Shown here piece by piece: positions 23,635 through 32,062 of a DNA stretch of 64,000 bases (position 1 is the first letter of the stretch; each line of letters begins with the position of its first letter). The DNA is from Pseudooceanicola sp050897975 (GTDB lineage: Bacteria > Pseudomonadota > Alphaproteobacteria > Rhodobacterales > Rhodobacteraceae). Below the pieces are notes generated by a model, which saw nothing but the letters and a program-made list of their open reading frames with translations, had not been told where the DNA came from and made no database searches. The translations under genes and the position numbers were made by a program. The DNA is taken from contig NZ_JBPAXY010000003.1 in the NCBI RefSeq assembly GCF_050897975.1, positions 558,001-622,000 on the forward strand, written 5' to 3'.

Positions 23635-25158
23635 ATGACGCGCCTTTCGATCTGTGATCGCGGCCCCGCCGCGCCCTGCCCCGCCCCGTTCAACATGGCC
23701 GCCCATGTGCTGGCCGCGGGCCATGCCACGCCCGACAAGGTGGCCCTGGCGATCCTTGGCCTCTCACGCGCCGAACGCTGGTCCTACGCCCGGCTAGAGG
23801 CGGCGGTGCGCGGCACCGCGACCGGCCTCTTGGCCGCCGGGCTGGTGCCGGGGGATGTCGTGCTGATGCGCCTGGGGAATACGGTGGAATTCCCCCTGGC
23901 CTATCTCGGTGCCATCGCCGCCGGGCTGGTGCCGGTGCCCAGCTCCGCCCAGCTGACCGCCCCCGAGGTCGCCCGGCTGATCGAGATCACCCGCCCGGCG
24001 GCCATCCTGCAAGGGGACGGCGTGGTCTGCCCCGAGACGGACTTGCCGGTCTTCGATCAGGCCACCCTGCTGGCCATGCGCGACCTGCCCGCCGCAGACT
24101 ACCACATGGGCGACCCGGACCGGCCCGCCTATATCGTCTTCACCTCGGGCACCTCGGGCACGCCGCGCGCGGTGGAACATGCGCACCGCGCCATCTGGGC
24201 GCGGCAGATGATGCACGCGGGCTGGTACGGGCTGGGCCCCGAGGACCGGCTGTTGCACGCGGGCGCCTTCAACTGGACCTTCACCCTGGGCACCGGGTTG
24301 ATGGACCCCTGGACCGTCGGCGCCACCGCGCTGATCCCGGCCGAAGGTGTGCCGCTGACCTCTCTGCCGCTGCTGCTGAAGCGGCATGAGGCGACGCTTT
24401 TTGCCGCCGCGCCGGGGGTTTACCGCAAGCTCCTGTCGGATCACCCCACGCTGCATCTGCCCAAGCTGCGCCACGGGCTCGCGGCGGGCGAGAAACTGTC
24501 GGACCGCATCCGGGACGAGTGGCGCGCCGCCACGGGCCTTGCGATCCACGAGGCCTTCGGCATGTCCGAGATCTCGACCTTCCTGTCGGGCAGCCCCGCC
24601 GACCCTGCCGCCCCCGGCACCCTGGGCCGCCCGCAGCCTGGCCGCCGGGTGGCGATCCTGGGCGAGGACGGCGCGCCGGTGCCCCTGGGCCAGGACGGCA
24701 CCATCGCCGTGGACCGCGCCGATCCGGGGCTGATGCGCGGCTATCTGGGCGCGCCCGAGGCCACGGCCGCGCGGATGCGCGGCGACTGGTTCCTGACCGG
24801 CGATCTGGGCGCCATGGCCGAAGATGGCGCCATCACCTACCGGGGCCGCAGCGGCGACATGATGAACGCGGGCGGCTACCGCGTCTCGCCCGCCGAGGTC
24901 GAGGCAGCCCTGGCCGACCTGCCCGGGGTGACCGAGATCGCGGTGACCGAGGTGCCCGTGAAGGCAGACGCCAGCGTCATTGCCGCCTTCTATACCGGGA
25001 CCGAACAGGATCCCCTCACGCTCACGTCACTGGCGGCCGAACGGCTGGCCCGTTACAAGCAGCCCCGCATCTGGCAGCACCTTGACGCGCTGCCGCGAAA
25101 TCCGAATGGCAAGTTGCAGCGCCCGGCCCTGCGCGCCCTGTGGGAGACCAAGACATGA
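23635..25158 (+). CDS. AMP-forming acyl-CoA synthetase
   Basis: A 507-residue member of the ANL superfamily, which activates a carboxylate as acyl-AMP and then acyl-CoA. The P-loop motif A5 reads YIVFTSGTSGTPRAVEH (about residues 165-181). The adenylate motif is IHEAFGMSEIS, the hinge aspartate motif is WFLTGDLG, and the catalytic lysine lies in NPNGKLQRPALR near the C-terminus. The overall layout is closest to medium-chain or benzoate-type ligases, but the substrate is not assignable. The stop overlaps the ATG of the DsbA-family gene (ATGA), so the two are co-translated. The XRE-cupin regulator next door is the likely controller. Confidence 0.9.
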   Translation: MTRLSICDRGPAAPCPAPFNMAAHVLAAGHATPDKVALAILGLSRAERWSYARLEAAVRGTATGLLAAGLVPGDVVLMRLGNTVEFPLAYLGAIAAGLVPVPSSAQLTAPEVARLIEITRPAAILQGDGVVCPETDLPVFDQATLLAMRDLPAADYHMGDPDRPAYIVFTSGTSGTPRAVEHAHRAIWARQMMHAGWYGLGPEDRLLHAGAFNWTFTLGTGLMDPWTVGATALIPAEGVPLTSLPLLLKRHEATLFAAAPGVYRKLLSDHPTLHLPKLRHGLAAGEKLSDRIRDEWRAATGLAIHEAFGMSEISTFLSGSPADPAAPGTLGRPQPGRRVAILGEDGAPVPLGQDGTIAVDRADPGLMRGYLGAPEATAARMRGDWFLTGDLGAMAEDGAITYRGRSGDMMNAGGYRVSPAEVEAALADLPGVTEIAVTEVPVKADASVIAAFYTGTEQDPLTLTSLAAERLARYKQPRIWQHLDALPRNPNGKLQRPALRALWETKT

Positions 25159-25832
25159 CCGACACGCCCGAGACCGCCGCCGCCGCGGCCACCGTGAAAC
25201 TGGACATCCTGTCGGACCCGATCTGCCCCTGGTGCTATATCGGCAAGACCCTGCTGGACCGCGCCCTGGCCGAGCGCCCGGGCCATCCCTTCGTGATCGA
25301 ATGGCACCCCTTCCAGCTGAACCCCGACATGCCGCGCGAGGGCATGGACCGGCGCGATTACCTGGTGTCGAAGTTCGGCGAAGAGACGGCGGACAAAGTC
25401 TATGGCCAGATCGCCGAACGCGCCAAGGCCGAGGGGGTCGCCGCTGACTTCGCCCAGATCACCCGCACGCCCAACACCCTGAACGCGCACCGGCTAATCC
25501 ATTGGGCCGGTCTGGAACAGGTGCAGGACAAGGTTGTCGACGCGCTGTTCACCGCCAACTTCCGCGATGGCCGCGACATCGGCGATGCCGAGGTGCTGGC
25601 CGATATCGCCGACAGCGCGGGCATGGACGCCGCCGTGGTGCGCCGCCTGCTGGCCAGCGATGCCGACGAAGAGGCCATCCGCGAGCGCGACGCCCACAGC
25701 CGCAAGATGGGCGTGAATTCTGTCCCCACCTTCATTGTCGCACAGCAACACGCCGTACCCGGCGCCCAGCCGGTCGAGCTGTGGTTGCAGGTGATCGACG
25801 AGATCATGGGCCAGCTGGACGCCCCGGCCTGA
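25155..25832 (+). CDS. DsbA-family oxidoreductase, FrnE-like
   Basis: A 225-residue cytoplasmic thioredoxin-fold protein of the FrnE/2-hydroxychromene isomerase branch. The redox motif is CPWC (SDPICPWCYIGK, about residues 23-34), and the cis-proline loop is GVNSVPTFIV near residue 190. There is no signal peptide, as usual for FrnE. Starts at the ATG overlapping the acyl-CoA synthetase stop. FrnE proteins are implicated in disulfide or oxidative-stress handling; the link to the synthetase is by operon only. Confidence 0.92.
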   Translation: MTDTPETAAAAATVKLDILSDPICPWCYIGKTLLDRALAERPGHPFVIEWHPFQLNPDMPREGMDRRDYLVSKFGEETADKVYGQIAERAKAEGVAADFAQITRTPNTLNAHRLIHWAGLEQVQDKVVDALFTANFRDGRDIGDAEVLADIADSAGMDAAVVRRLLASDADEEAIRERDAHSRKMGVNSVPTFIVAQQHAVPGAQPVELWLQVIDEIMGQLDAPA

Positions 25833-25890
25833 GCCGGGCTTGGGGCCCCCTGAAGCCCCGAAAGGCGCGCCTGCGGCCTGCGGGCCAACG

Positions 25891-25930
25891 CCTCCGGCGG
25901 GGATATTTCTGGCAATGAGAAGAGGGGGGC
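25891..25930 (-). repeat. Dispersed intergenic repeat, copy B (box only, degenerate stems)
   Basis: Read on the minus strand it contains TCTTCTCATTGCCAGAAA followed by TATCCCCG, matching the box of copies A, D and E. The stems that follow are degenerate. It lies between the DsbA-family gene and the tmRNA. Confidence 0.65.
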
Positions 25931-26019
25931 GTGGCGCCCGGAGGGGCCAGCGGGCCGCGAAACCCGGCGGGTTTTCCGCAAGATCCCCCTTCAAATCCGC
26001 CCCGATCCGCCCTATATCT

Positions 26020-26345
26020 GCCCTGTCGCCTCGGCGACTATGGGCATAAACGCGCATGTAATAAGCGGATCGGACCCGGGGGCGGTACCCGGCGGCTCCA
26101 CCAAACATCCCTTGTTGGGGGATCATGGGGCCGAAACAGGATCGACGAACGTGTAAAGATGTAGCTTTGTCCCGGTGAGATACCACCGTTATCGGTTCGC
26201 TAAGTACAATTGCCAACAACAATCGTGCTCCGGTTGCTCTGGCTGCGTAAGCAGTTCGAGGAATCGAAATCTAAGTCCTTGCGCCTAGCAGCGTAAGGCG
26301 GGGTTCGCAGGTACCTGGCAACAGAAACCTGCACTTCCCCCCCCC
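26020..26345 (+). ncRNA. ssrA: Circularly permuted two-piece tmRNA (alpha-tmRNA)
   Basis: Rescues stalled ribosomes by trans-translation. The gene order is permuted as in alphaproteobacteria. The acceptor piece comes first and ends in CGGCTCC-A-CCA (26093-26103). A 23-base spacer follows (26104-26126). The coding piece then begins at 26127 with GGGGCCG, which pairs with CGGCTCC (one G-U) to rebuild the tRNA-like acceptor stem. The tag reading frame is 26212-26250 and encodes ANNNRAPVALAA followed by TAA; the resume codon is GCC. A GCAGGT/ACCTGC helix near 26309-26333 belongs to a downstream pseudoknot. Outer ends are approximate. The flanks (25931-26019 and 26346-26411) hold no gene that I recognise. 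Confidence 0.93.
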
Positions 26346-26411
26346 TTTGGAAACACCAGGTTCGACAGGACTGATCCTTTGCCCCTGCCGGGACTCTGTC
26401 ACCCCATGCAA

Positions 26412-26438
26412 AAGGGCGACCCCAGCGGGGCCGCCCTT
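26412..26438 (-). terminator. Terminator of the DUF4167 gene
   Basis: AAGGGCG-A-CCCC (26412-26423) pairs with GGGG-C-CGCCCTT (26427-26438). On the minus strand it ends in CTTTTGC. It lies 31 bases after the DUF4167 stop and could also stop transcription arriving from ssrA. Confidence 0.7.
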
Positions 26439-26468
26439 CGTCTGATCTGTCTTGTCGGGCCGTGGCGC

Positions 26469-27224
26469 TTAGCCTTCGACGGCGGCAGAGCCTTCTTCCG
26501 AGGGGGACTCGGCCGGGGCTTCGGCGGCGGCCTTTTTCGGGCTGCGCTTGCGCGGGGCGGGCTTGCTGCCCGCATCCTCGGGGGTTTCCACCAGCATGGA
26601 ATTGTCGTCGCCGCTGATGTCGATCACATCCTCGGAGGCCGGTTTGCGGCTGCGCGCGGGCTTCGGCGCGGCCTCGACGGCATCGTCACCGGATCCCTTG
26701 CGGCTACGGCTGCGCGTGCTGCGCGGCTTGGGGGCCTTCTCGGGCTTGTCGCCCGCCTCGGCGGTCTCGGCCTGGGCGTCCTGGCCCCGCTCCTGAGGCT
26801 TGCTGTCAGAGCTCTTGCCGTCTTCGCCACGCTCGGCGGACCGGTCCTGGCCCTTGCGGCCCCGGTCCTCGCTGCGGTCGTCGCCGCCGTCGCGCTGGTC
26901 CTGGCGGGCGGCGCGTTCGCGGTCACGCTCAGCCTGACGCTGACGGTTTTCCTGTTCCTGCTGCTCGCGGCGATTGTCCTGCTCTTTCTGGGCTTCGCCC
27001 AGCATCCGCAGGTAATGTTCCGCATGTTGCTGGAAGTTCTCGGTCGCGACGCGGTCACCGGCCAGCTGCGCATCGCGCGCCAGCTGGTTGTACTTTTCGA
27101 TGATCTGCTGCGGCGTGCCGCGCACCTTGCCCTCCGGCCCCGAGGAATCGAAGACGCGGTTGACGATATTGCCGACGGACCGGTTGCGCGACTTGCTACG
27201 CGAACGTGATTTCGAAGATCTCAT
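26469..27224 (-). CDS. DUF4167 domain protein (basic, RNA-binding-like)
   Basis: A 251-residue protein. The N-terminal 75 residues are the conserved DUF4167 domain: an Arg/Ser-rich start (MRSSKSRSRSKSRNRS), then NRVFDSSGPEGKVRGTPQQI and ATENFQQHAEHYLRML. The remainder is a long, charged, low-complexity tail (ERDRERAARQDQRDG and similar) with alternating basic and acidic blocks, likely disordered. The family is restricted mainly to alphaproteobacteria and of unknown function; the composition suggests nucleic-acid binding. It follows prmC on the same strand after a 213-base gap with no recognisable gene. Confidence 0.9.
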   Translation of the reverse strand: MRSSKSRSRSKSRNRSVGNIVNRVFDSSGPEGKVRGTPQQIIEKYNQLARDAQLAGDRVATENFQQHAEHYLRMLGEAQKEQDNRREQQEQENRQRQAERDRERAARQDQRDGGDDRSEDRGRKGQDRSAERGEDGKSSDSKPQERGQDAQAETAEAGDKPEKAPKPRSTRSRSRKGSGDDAVEAAPKPARSRKPASEDVIDISGDDNSMLVETPEDAGSKPAPRKRSPKKAAAEAPAESPSEEGSAAVEG

Positions 27225-27437
27225 AAGGTCAGCTGTCCAGCCTTGTTCTGTCTAGGGGCCGCTGCGCTGTCTCGCGGCGCATCCTGCGTCGGACCATTGC
27301 GAGCGGCTTTTCTCTGGCTTGGCATCCGGCGGGCGCGGGCGAAAACTGCGCGGCCTCAGGCCCGGATAGTCCCGACTAACCATGCCGGGCGCATGAAGAC
27401 AAGGGGGAAGTGACAGTTTTACGCAGATTGTGCGCCT

Positions 27438-28277
27438 TTAGACCGGGCTTTGTGGCGCCCGGGCTCTGACAACCCTGTCCCTGCCGTCAAGATCGGTGCG
27501 GATGGTGACATCTTCAAGACCCGCCTGGCGAAAAATCCGGACAACGGCGGGGCCTTGCCGCCAGCCGATCTCGACCGCCAGCCGCCCGCCGGGGCTGAGA
27601 TGGGCCAGCGCGCCCTCGGCTATGGCGCGATAGGCCGCCAGACCGTCGCCGCCGGGGGTCAGCGCCATGGCGGGTTCGCGGCGCACTTCGGGCGAGAGTT
27701 CGGCCATCTCGGCCTCGGAGATATAGGGCGGGTTCGACACGATCAGGTCGAACTGCCCCTCGACGGCGGCGAACCAGTCCGAGGGGGTCAGCTCGGCGCG
27801 CCCCTCCAGCTCCAGATCGGCACGGTTCTGCGCCGCCACGGCCAGGGCGGCGGGGGACAGATCTACCCCCAGCCCGGTGGCCCCTTCCCGCTCGGCCAGC
27901 AGGCTGAGCAGCACGCAGCCCGAGCCGGTGCCCAGATCCAGCACCCGGGCAAAGGGGGCCGACAGACCTTCGGCGACCAGTTCCTCGGTCTCGGGGCGCG
28001 GGTCCAGCACATCGGCGCTGACCCGGAACATCTGCCCCCAGAAGAAGCGGCGCCCGGTGATATGGCTGACCGGCTCACGCGCGGCGCGGCGGGCGATGGC
28101 CTGGGCAAAGGGTGCCGCGGCGGCGCCCAGGGCATCGGGCATGTCGATGGACAGCCGGTCGGGGCTCAGCCCCAGCACATGGGCCAAGAGCCAGCGGGCA
28201 TCGCGGGCCGGATCGTCGACACCGGCGGCGCGCAGATCGGCCACCGCCTGCGCCAGGGCAGCCCGGGTGGTGCTCAT
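27438..28277 (-). CDS. prmC: Peptide chain release factor N5-glutamine methyltransferase
   Basis: A 279-residue SAM-dependent enzyme that methylates the glutamine of the GGQ motif in release factors. The SAM motif is VLDLGTGSGCVLLSL (about residues 118-132), and the substrate-binding motif is SNPPYISEAE (about 180-189). An N-terminal helical bundle recognises the release factor. Its start overlaps the prfA stop by 4 bases, coupling the enzyme with its substrate, RF1. Confidence 0.96.
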   Translation of the reverse strand: MSTTRAALAQAVADLRAAGVDDPARDARWLLAHVLGLSPDRLSIDMPDALGAAAAPFAQAIARRAAREPVSHITGRRFFWGQMFRVSADVLDPRPETEELVAEGLSAPFARVLDLGTGSGCVLLSLLAEREGATGLGVDLSPAALAVAAQNRADLELEGRAELTPSDWFAAVEGQFDLIVSNPPYISEAEMAELSPEVRREPAMALTPGGDGLAAYRAIAEGALAHLSPGGRLAVEIGWRQGPAVVRIFRQAGLEDVTIRTDLDGRDRVVRARAPQSPV

Positions 28278-29323
28278 GCCGCATCCTCCGCCAGCAGCCG
28301 CGCTTGATGATCGGCGATCAGCGCGTCGATCACCTCGTCCAGGTCGCCTTGCAGGATCTGGTCCAGCTTGTAGAGGGTCAGGTTGATACGGTGATCGGTC
28401 ATCCGGCCCTGGGGGAAGTTGTAGGTACGGATCCGTTCGCTGCGATCGCCCGAGCCCACCTGGGCCTTGCGATCGGCGGCGCGGCTATCGGCGGCCTGCT
28501 GGCGTTGCAGGTCGAACAGGCGGTTGCGCAGCACCTGCATGGCGATGGCGCGGTTCTGGTGCTGCGACTTCTCGGAACTGGTGACCACCACGCCGGTGGG
28601 AATATGGGTGATGCGCACGGCACTGTCGGTGGTGTTGACGTGCTGGCCGCCCGCGCCACTGGCGCGCATGGTGTCGATGCGCAGATCGTTGGGGTCGATA
28701 CGGATATCCACCTCTTCCGCCTCGGGCAGAACGGCGACGGTGGCCGCCGAGGTATGGATGCGCCCGCCGCTTTCGGTGCTGGGCACCCGCTGCACCCGGT
28801 GCACGCCGCTTTCGAACTTCAGCCGCGCAAAGACCCCCTCGCCCCGCAGCGCGGCGGTCACCTCCTTGATGCCGCCCAGCTCGGTCAGCTGCTGCTCGAC
28901 GATCTCGAAGCGCCAGCCCTTCGACTCGGCATAGCGCTGGTACATGCGCAGCAGGTCGCCCGCAAAAAGCGCCGCCTCGTCGCCGCCGGTGCCGGGGCGG
29001 ATCTCGATCATCGCGGGCCGGGCGTCGGCGGCATCACGCGGCAGAAGGGCGATGCGCAGGGCCTGCTCCATCTCGGGCAGACGCGCCTTGAGGCCGGGCA
29101 GCTCTTCCTCGGCCAGGGCGCGCATCTCGGGATCGGCCAGCAGCGCCTCGGCCTCGGCCAGATCGGCGCGCAGCGCCTCATAGGCGCGCACGGCCTCGAC
29201 CACCGGCTTCAGCTCGGCATATTCGCGCGCCAGCGCGGCGAAGTCGCCCCCGCCCTCGGCCATCCGCGCCTCGATATATTCGTATCGCCCGATGATGCGG
29301 GCCAGCCTGTCTTCGGAAATCAT
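28274..29323 (-). CDS. prfA: Peptide chain release factor 1
   Basis: A 349-residue RF1 that terminates translation at UAA and UAG. The catalytic GGQ lies in ASGAGGQHVNTTDSAVRITH (about residue 224). The stop-codon recognition tripeptide is the RF1-type P-x-T region near VPSTESGGRIHTS. The length is slightly short of E. coli RF1 (360). It is followed by prmC with a 4-base overlap. The region upstream (29324-29385) is a short divergent gap. Confidence 0.96.
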   Translation of the reverse strand: MISEDRLARIIGRYEYIEARMAEGGGDFAALAREYAELKPVVEAVRAYEALRADLAEAEALLADPEMRALAEEELPGLKARLPEMEQALRIALLPRDAADARPAMIEIRPGTGGDEAALFAGDLLRMYQRYAESKGWRFEIVEQQLTELGGIKEVTAALRGEGVFARLKFESGVHRVQRVPSTESGGRIHTSAATVAVLPEAEEVDIRIDPNDLRIDTMRASGAGGQHVNTTDSAVRITHIPTGVVVTSSEKSQHQNRAIAMQVLRNRLFDLQRQQAADSRAADRKAQVGSGDRSERIRTYNFPQGRMTDHRINLTLYKLDQILQGDLDEVIDALIADHQARLLAEDAA

Positions 29324-29385
29324 GGGGCGAAGCTGTCCCCTAAAGCGCGGCTTTGGTCAAGCCTCGGCCCGTGCTAGACTGGGCC

Positions 29386-29664
29386 ATGCTGCGTTATGCC
29401 CTGATCCTTGTGGCCCTGCCCGCCACGGCGCAAGAGGCCCCGATGCCGCCCCTGAAGGCGATCGAGTGCTATTGCACCGACCGCCAGGGCGACCGGGTCG
29501 AGCTGGGCGAGGTGATCTGCCTCAGCGTCGATGGCCGCAGCTACCTCGCCCAGTGCCAGATGTCGCTGAACGTGCCCATGTGGCGCGAGGTCGGCCCCGC
29601 CTGCCTCTCGTCGCGCGCCGCAGCGCCGCAGAGGGGGGCCAGCCCCCCGTCAGCCGGAGGCTGA
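29386..29664 (+). CDS. Small secreted cysteine-containing protein of unknown function
   Basis: A 92-residue protein with a short signal peptide (MLRYALILVALPATAQ, cleavage near residue 16). A conserved-looking core follows with four cysteines: IECYCTDRQGDRVELGEVIC, then YLAQCQMSLNVPMWREVG and PACLSS. I believe similar small periplasmic proteins occur in other Rhodobacterales, but the function is unknown. The last residues after CLSS (about 76-92) are translated from intergenic sequence and the stop codon itself lies inside dispersed repeat copy C. The original stop has probably been lost and the tail is a recent extension. Confidence 0.75.
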   Translation: MLRYALILVALPATAQEAPMPPLKAIECYCTDRQGDRVELGEVICLSVDGRSYLAQCQMSLNVPMWREVGPACLSSRAAAPQRGASPPSAGG

Positions 29665-29698
29665 CTCCCCCGGAGTATTTTCGGCAATCGGATAAAGA
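29633..29698 (-). repeat. Dispersed two-hairpin intergenic repeat, copy C
   Basis: In minus-strand reading: a diverged box (CGATTGCCGAAAATACTCC), then stem-loop 1 (GTCAGCC-tcc-GGCTGAC, 29649-29665), then stem-loop 2 (GGGGGGC-TG-GCCCCCC, 29633-29648). It has the same two-stem architecture as copies A, D and E with different stem-1 sequence. It overlaps the 3' end of the preceding small gene. Confidence 0.8.
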
Positions 29699-29779
29699 AA
29701 GGGCCGCCCGCGCTGCGCCCCGGGGGCGATCTACTTTGCAGCCGGGACGCCGCCGGGGCTTTGACGTGCCGCGCCCCTC

Positions 29780-29849
29780 TCTTCTCATTGCCAGAAATAT
29801 CCCGGGGGGTGAATTGAGCCCCCGGCTCAAGAGGGGGGCAGAGCCCCCC
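29780..29849 (+). repeat. Dispersed two-hairpin intergenic repeat, copy D
   Basis: Box TCTTCTCATTGCCAGAAA then TATCCCGGGG, stem-loop 1 (TTGAGCC-ccc-GGCTCAA, 29814-29830), stem-loop 2 (GGGGGGC-AGA-GCCCCCC, 29833-29849). It ends ten bases from the agmatinase stop codon and could act there as a terminator for that leftward gene. Confidence 0.85.
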
Positions 29850-29858
29850 TGCCCGCCC

Positions 29859-30827
29859 TCAGCCCTGGCGCCGGGTCCAGCACCAAAGCGCGATGATTTC
29901 CATCGCCACATGGGCGCCCGCAATGGCCGTGGCGCCGGTGGTGTCGAAGGGTGGCGAGACCTCGACGATATCGCCGCCCATCAGGTTGACGCCCGCGATG
30001 CCGCGCAGGATCGCCGCCGCCTGAGCCGAGCTGAGGCCGCCCCAGACCGGGGTGCCGGTGCCGGGGGCAAAGGCCGGGTCGAGGCAGTCGATGTCGAAGC
30101 TGAGGTAGGCCGGGCTGTCGCCCACGATCTCGCGCACCTTTGCCGCGACGGCCCGGGGGCCGATCTCGTGCACCTCCGGCGCGTCGATGATGTTCATCCC
30201 GAACGCCCCGTCCTCGTTCACCGTGCGGATCCCCACCTGGACCGAGCGCGCGGGGTCGATCAGCCCCAGCTTGATGGCCTTGTAGAACATCGTGCCGTGG
30301 TCGATCCGCGCCATGTCGTCATCGCGCCAGGTGTCGCTATGGGCATCGAAATGGATCAGCGACAGGGGCCCGAATTTCTCGGCGTAGGCCTTCAGGATCG
30401 GGAAAGAGATATAGTGATCGCCCCCCAGGGTGACCGAGCCCGCCCCCTGGGCCAGGATGCCGCGGATGTGGTTGGTCAGCGTCTCGGGGAAGTCCGCCAC
30501 CTTGGCATAGTCGAAGGCCAGATCCCCGTAGTCGGCCACGGCGAACTCGCCCAGCGGATCGAAGCCCCAGCCATAGGGCGGGTCATAGGGTTGCAGGGTC
30601 GAGGCCTCGCGGATGGCGCGGGGGCCAAGGCGGGTGCCGGTGCGGTTGGTCACCGCCTGATCGAAGGGCACGCCGGTCACCGCCAGGTCAAAGCCCGTCA
30701 GATCCTTGGTATAGCGCCGCCGCAGAAAGCTGGGGGCGCCGCCAAAGGCGTTCTCATAGCTCAGCCCCTTGGCCTCGGTGCGGGTAAAGGCCTGATCGAC
30801 CTGGGTTTTCGCGTCTTCCAGGGCCAT
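29859..30827 (-). CDS. speB: Agmatinase (ureohydrolase family)
   Basis: A 322-residue binuclear-manganese ureohydrolase, which hydrolyses agmatine to putrescine and urea. Metal-binding motifs are all present: GGDHYISFP, FDAHSDTW and SFDIDCLDPAFAPGTGTP. The family also contains guanidinobutyrase and proclavaminate amidinohydrolase, so the exact guanidino substrate is open. It begins one base after the upstream amidohydrolase ends, so the two are one leftward operon. Confidence 0.88.
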   Translation of the reverse strand: MALEDAKTQVDQAFTRTEAKGLSYENAFGGAPSFLRRRYTKDLTGFDLAVTGVPFDQAVTNRTGTRLGPRAIREASTLQPYDPPYGWGFDPLGEFAVADYGDLAFDYAKVADFPETLTNHIRGILAQGAGSVTLGGDHYISFPILKAYAEKFGPLSLIHFDAHSDTWRDDDMARIDHGTMFYKAIKLGLIDPARSVQVGIRTVNEDGAFGMNIIDAPEVHEIGPRAVAAKVREIVGDSPAYLSFDIDCLDPAFAPGTGTPVWGGLSSAQAAAILRGIAGVNLMGGDIVEVSPPFDTTGATAIAGAHVAMEIIALWCWTRRQG

Positions 30828-30828
30828 G

Positions 30829-31998
30829 TCACCCCTCCTTCAGCGGCAGCGCCGTTTCGACCATGCGGGCAAAGAAACTGGCCCCGATGGGCGCGATGGC
30901 GTCGTTGAAATCGAACTTCGGATGGTGCACCGGGGCGGTGTCACCCTGGCCCAGGAACAGATAGCAGCCGGGGCGCGCGTTCAGCATGTAGGAAAAATCC
31001 TCGGCCCCCATCTCGCGGTCGTCGTTCAGCAGCACCGCGTCCGGCCCCACCACCTCGCGCGCCACCTGGGCGGCGAATTCGGCCTTTTCAGGATTGTTGA
31101 TCGTGGCCGGATACCAGCGAGTATAGATCAGCTCGGCCGCGACGTCATAGGCGGCGGCCTGGCCCTTGACGATCTCGTTCAGGCGCCGTTCGACCATGTC
31201 CTGCACCGCCGGATCATAGGTGCGCACGGTGCCGTTGATAAAGGCCTTCTCGGGCACCACGTTCTCGGCGCTGCCGGTGTGGATCTGGGTGACCGAGACC
31301 ACGACATCCTTCACCGGATCATGGTTGCGCGACACGATGGTCTGAATGGCGGTGTAAAAGCCCACGGCGGCGGCCACCGGATCCTTGGTCAGATGCGGCG
31401 TGGCGGCATGGCCGCCCACCCCGGTGATATTGATGGTGAAGGTATCCACCGCCGCCATCAGCGCCCCGGGCGAGGTGCGGAACCGCCCCTCGGGTTCGCC
31501 CGGCGCATTGTGCATCCCGTAGACCTGCGAGATGTCGAACCGGTCCATGATGCCTGCCTCGACCATGCGCCCGCCGCCGCCGCCGTCTTCCTCGGCCGGC
31601 TGAAAGATCAGCGCCACGCGACCGGCGAAATTGCGTGTCTCGGCCAGGTATTTGGCCGCGCCCAGCAACATGGTGGTATGGCCGTCATGGCCGCAGGCGT
31701 GCATCGCGCCGGGCGTCTGCGAGGCGTGCTCTGCCCCCGTCTCTTCCTGCATCGGCAGGGCGTCCATATCGGCGCGCAGCCCCACGGTCGGCCCCGGTTC
31801 GCGGCCTTCGATGATGGCCACGATGCCGGTCTTGGCGATGCCTTCGTGGATCTCCTCGATGCCGAACTCGCGCAGCCGTTCGGCCACGAAGGCCGCGGTC
31901 TTGAAGCAATCGAAGCTCAGCTCGGGGATCGTATGCAGATGCTTGCGCCAGCCTTCCATCTCGTCTGCGAGACCGGCGATGCGATTGACCACGGGCAT
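30829..31998 (-). CDS. M20 family amidohydrolase (hippurate hydrolase/IAA-amino acid hydrolase-like)
   Basis: A 389-residue zinc aminoacylase-type enzyme. Metal ligands lie in LRADMDALPMQE, HACGHDGHTTMLLGAA and FQPAEEDGGGGGRMVEAG; a lid/dimerisation domain (about residues 180-290) is inserted, and the last ligand region is APVHHPKFDFND. I chose ATG 31998 (MPVVNRIAGL) with an AAGGAG site; an upstream start would add 16 unlikely residues. Substrates are N-acyl amino acids or related amides. It is co-transcribed with agmatinase, which hints at nitrogen scavenging from amide or guanidino compounds. Confidence 0.92.
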   Translation of the reverse strand: MPVVNRIAGLADEMEGWRKHLHTIPELSFDCFKTAAFVAERLREFGIEEIHEGIAKTGIVAIIEGREPGPTVGLRADMDALPMQEETGAEHASQTPGAMHACGHDGHTTMLLGAAKYLAETRNFAGRVALIFQPAEEDGGGGGRMVEAGIMDRFDISQVYGMHNAPGEPEGRFRTSPGALMAAVDTFTINITGVGGHAATPHLTKDPVAAAVGFYTAIQTIVSRNHDPVKDVVVSVTQIHTGSAENVVPEKAFINGTVRTYDPAVQDMVERRLNEIVKGQAAAYDVAAELIYTRWYPATINNPEKAEFAAQVAREVVGPDAVLLNDDREMGAEDFSYMLNARPGCYLFLGQGDTAPVHHPKFDFNDAIAPIGASFFARMVETALPLKEG

Positions 31999-32062
31999 GG
32001 TCTGGACTCCTTGGGATACCTTCGTCAGGTTGCAACCAAATCCCAAAGCACGAGGCGCTGCA

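Noticed and set aside
26346..26411. tRNA gene next to ssrA
   Set aside because: No cloverleaf can be drawn; the CCA at 26101-26103 belongs to the tmRNA acceptor piece.
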